This document shows, in pieces, positions 62,564 to 64,000 of a stretch of 64,000 nucleotides of DNA. The stretch lies in the NCBI RefSeq assembly GCF_003425985.1, contig NZ_CP022985.1, forward strand, positions 657,501 to 721,500. The letters are read 5' to 3'. The notes beneath the pieces were generated by a model. The model did not search any database. It saw only the letters and a program-made list of their open reading frames with translations, and had not been told where the DNA came from. Numbering within the stretch: position 1 is the stretch's first letter; each line of letters opens with the position of its first letter. The stretch is from Mariniflexile sp. TRM1-10 (GTDB taxonomy: Bacteria; Bacteroidota; Bacteroidia; Flavobacteriales; Flavobacteriaceae). The position numbers were made by a program, and so were the translations under genes.

Positions 62564-64000
62564 TTAGTTTTTATAATGATAGTCGTTCTTACTTAAATTA
62601 TTACCGTCTTGGTCTCTTACAAATTCCAAGCGATTGAAGTTATCATAATGATAGGTTATCATGTTCCCTTTTGGGTCGGTAACAGTGCTAATTCCCACCA
62701 GTGGCTTATAGGTATAAGTTGTTATTAAGGCATTGGGCAAGGCAGTTCTTAAAGCATCCAAAGCAGTGATTAGATTCCCTTCATTAGTACCATTGGAAAG
62801 CGTTTGTAGATTCGCTTCATATTGTTGTACCTCTGCATACGTTGCATTTTCTATTTTGGCAATGGGTAAGGTTTTGTTATAACCCCAGATGTAAGTGACT
62901 TTTATGCCACTCTCTTGTTGCACTTCACGTATATTTCCATTTTCATCATAAGCATTAAATATCAACCGGTCTTCAGGTGTTGCTGTTCCTTTAGAGGTTT
63001 TGACAATTTCGGGTGCTAATAACCCATTACCCCAGTCTTTGTATTGTGTTACCTTAGTTGATGTTTTTTCATTATCTCTAAAAGTCTCTGTTTTTAATGG
63101 AATGCTTATCATGTTTTTGTCCACCATAGCTAAGCTTACAGCATCGGTAAATTCAAAAGGATATTTAAAATCTTGAACTAGTGTAGAATTGTTTACAAGA
63201 GATGAAGAAGACTGTAGTAAGTCTCTAGAATTATAGCTATAAGTTGTTTCGGAAACTATACTTTGTCCATTATCAAAATGAAGTGTGTTTATTTCATTTG
63301 ATTTTAATGGCCATTCAATCTGATAATGGTACTGTAATATTTTTCTAGCCACAATTACACTTGGTCCAACTCCAATCACTCCGTTTGGACCGTTAGCAGG
63401 GCCTTTATCTTTAAATGCTTTGATAATAGAACTATAAGTAGAACTGTAATTGATTTCATTTCTTTCTACAAGAGTAGAGTTTTTATATTTATCTATGTAT
63501 TTAATCATTCCATTTTTGTAGTTGATATAACGTGGGGAGTCAGGAAAATTATCGTCAAAAAAATCCGATTCTGTATCATTAAAAAAAGTGTATTTCGTTT
63601 TAGAAACATTATTATTCTCATCAATAATATATTCTTCGACCCAGTCATATCCTATAAAATTTCCATTACTAAATGTTGACAAAGGAGTTTTACTTTCCGA
63701 AACTTGAACAAGACAGTTATCAATAGCCTCGTTAGGAATTCCGAATCGAATACCTTTATAATATAAAACTGGCTCGACTAACATTTGTCCAATTGGGTAA
63801 TTAAATTTTCTAGTTTTTGCATCCGTCTTTATTTCGCTTATTCTAATACCTCCAGCATTATAAGTTGCTCCTGGTGTTATATAAAAATTTTCTTGAATTA
63901 AAAATCTCCAATAAGCAAGTACATCTTTTGGAGGAGTATAAGCTATAAACTCATAAGTACCAGCATCTAATGTAAACTCTTGTTCTGTTAAAGTAACTTC
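62564..64000 (-). CDS. RHS/YD-repeat protein, N-terminus beyond window
   Basis: The frame is open to the window edge, so at least 479 residues are present and the start lies outside. YD-repeat-like strands occur towards the end (RLIFNAYDENGNIREVQQESGIKVTYIWGYNKTLPIAKIENATYAEVQQY, and PKGNMITYHYDNFNRLEFVRDQDGNNLSKNDYHYKN), which is the typical C-terminus of the large proteins encoded just before DUF6443 RHS genes in flavobacteria. It stops seven bases before the RHS toxin gene, so the two are co-expressed. Likely forms part of the RHS shell or a secretion partner. Secretion cannot be judged because the N-terminus is missing. Confidence 0.8.
   Translation of the reverse strand, partial: EVTLTEQEFTLDAGTYEFIAYTPPKDVLAYWRFLIQENFYITPGATYNAGGIRISEIKTDAKTRKFNYPIGQMLVEPVLYYKGIRFGIPNEAIDNCLVQVSESKTPLSTFSNGNFIGYDWVEEYIIDENNNVSKTKYTFFNDTESDFFDDNFPDSPRYINYKNGMIKYIDKYKNSTLVERNEINYSSTYSSIIKAFKDKGPANGPNGVIGVGPSVIVARKILQYHYQIEWPLKSNEINTLHFDNGQSIVSETTYSYNSRDLLQSSSSLVNNSTLVQDFKYPFEFTDAVSLAMVDKNMISIPLKTETFRDNEKTSTKVTQYKDWGNGLLAPEIVKTSKGTATPEDRLIFNAYDENGNIREVQQESGIKVTYIWGYNKTLPIAKIENATYAEVQQYEANLQTLSNGTNEGNLITALDALRTALPNALITTYTYKPLVGISTVTDPKGNMITYHYDNFNRLEFVRDQDGNNLSKNDYHYKN

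Overview
The window looks like a stretch of a Bacteroidota chromosome, probably Flavobacteriaceae, carrying most of a CTnDOT-type integrative conjugative element (ICE). The evidence is a Bacteroides-type transfer operon (traE to traQ), MobA/MobB/MobC mobilisation genes, a ParA-like traA, an ICE topoisomerase III, RteC and AraC-type regulators, -7 promoter elements of the TAnnTTTG class, almost no Shine-Dalgarno sequences, and RHS/DUF6443 and TPR-AraC proteins typical of flavobacteria. No integrase, tRNA gene or attachment site is visible, so neither end of the element can be placed. The backbone genes look less AT-rich than the two cargo blocks.

Layout. 1-2.0 kb: a truncated HNH nuclease and an AcrVA2-like protein. 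2.2-8.0 kb: a LexA/CI-like self-cleaving repressor, divergent from a dinB-dnaE-alkB mutagenesis and repair operon. 8.0-17.9 kb (minus strand): the transfer operon traE-F-G-I-J-K-(141-aa gene)-L-M-N-O-Q, ending in an intrinsic terminator, then a small membrane protein preceded by an (ATTT)n tract. 18.4-26.0 kb: AT-rich cargo, a four-gene operon with a PD-(D/E)XK-like protein, a small middle component, a Rad50/SMC-like ABC ATPase and an HD plus GHKL-ATPase fusion (an ABC-three-component-type defence system). 26.1-28.8 kb: the early tra genes including parA. 28.8-29.5 kb: non-coding, with iteron-like repeats and inverted repeats, the best candidate for oriT and a partition site. 29.5-33.4 kb: mobA, relaxase mobB, coupling protein mobC.

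34.0-41.9 kb: second AT-rich cargo, a DISARM-related operon with a DrmA-like helicase and a DrmB-like DUF1998 protein behind two unrecognised genes that may be a split DrmE. No dedicated methyltransferase or DrmC is present. 42.1-54.2 kb (mostly minus strand): ICE maintenance genes, namely a giant methylase-helicase, DUF1896, a histone H1-like protein, ORF6N/PLD-like, topB, DUF4099/DUF3945, an excisionase-like HTH and RteC. 54.3-58.1 kb: a lipoprotein/membrane protein/AraC operon facing a TPR-transmembrane-AraC regulator. 58.3-64 kb: an RHS polymorphic-toxin locus whose variable tip carries a metzincin-type zinc motif, followed by a secreted, possibly PepSY-like protein that may be its immunity partner; the upstream RHS-type gene runs off the window.

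The working picture is a mobile element that moves by a relaxase and type IV secretion, protects its host and itself with two ATP-dependent anti-phage systems placed at module junctions of the transfer backbone, and also brings an inducible translesion-synthesis cassette. Function calls rest on motifs and gene order read by eye; no database search was possible.
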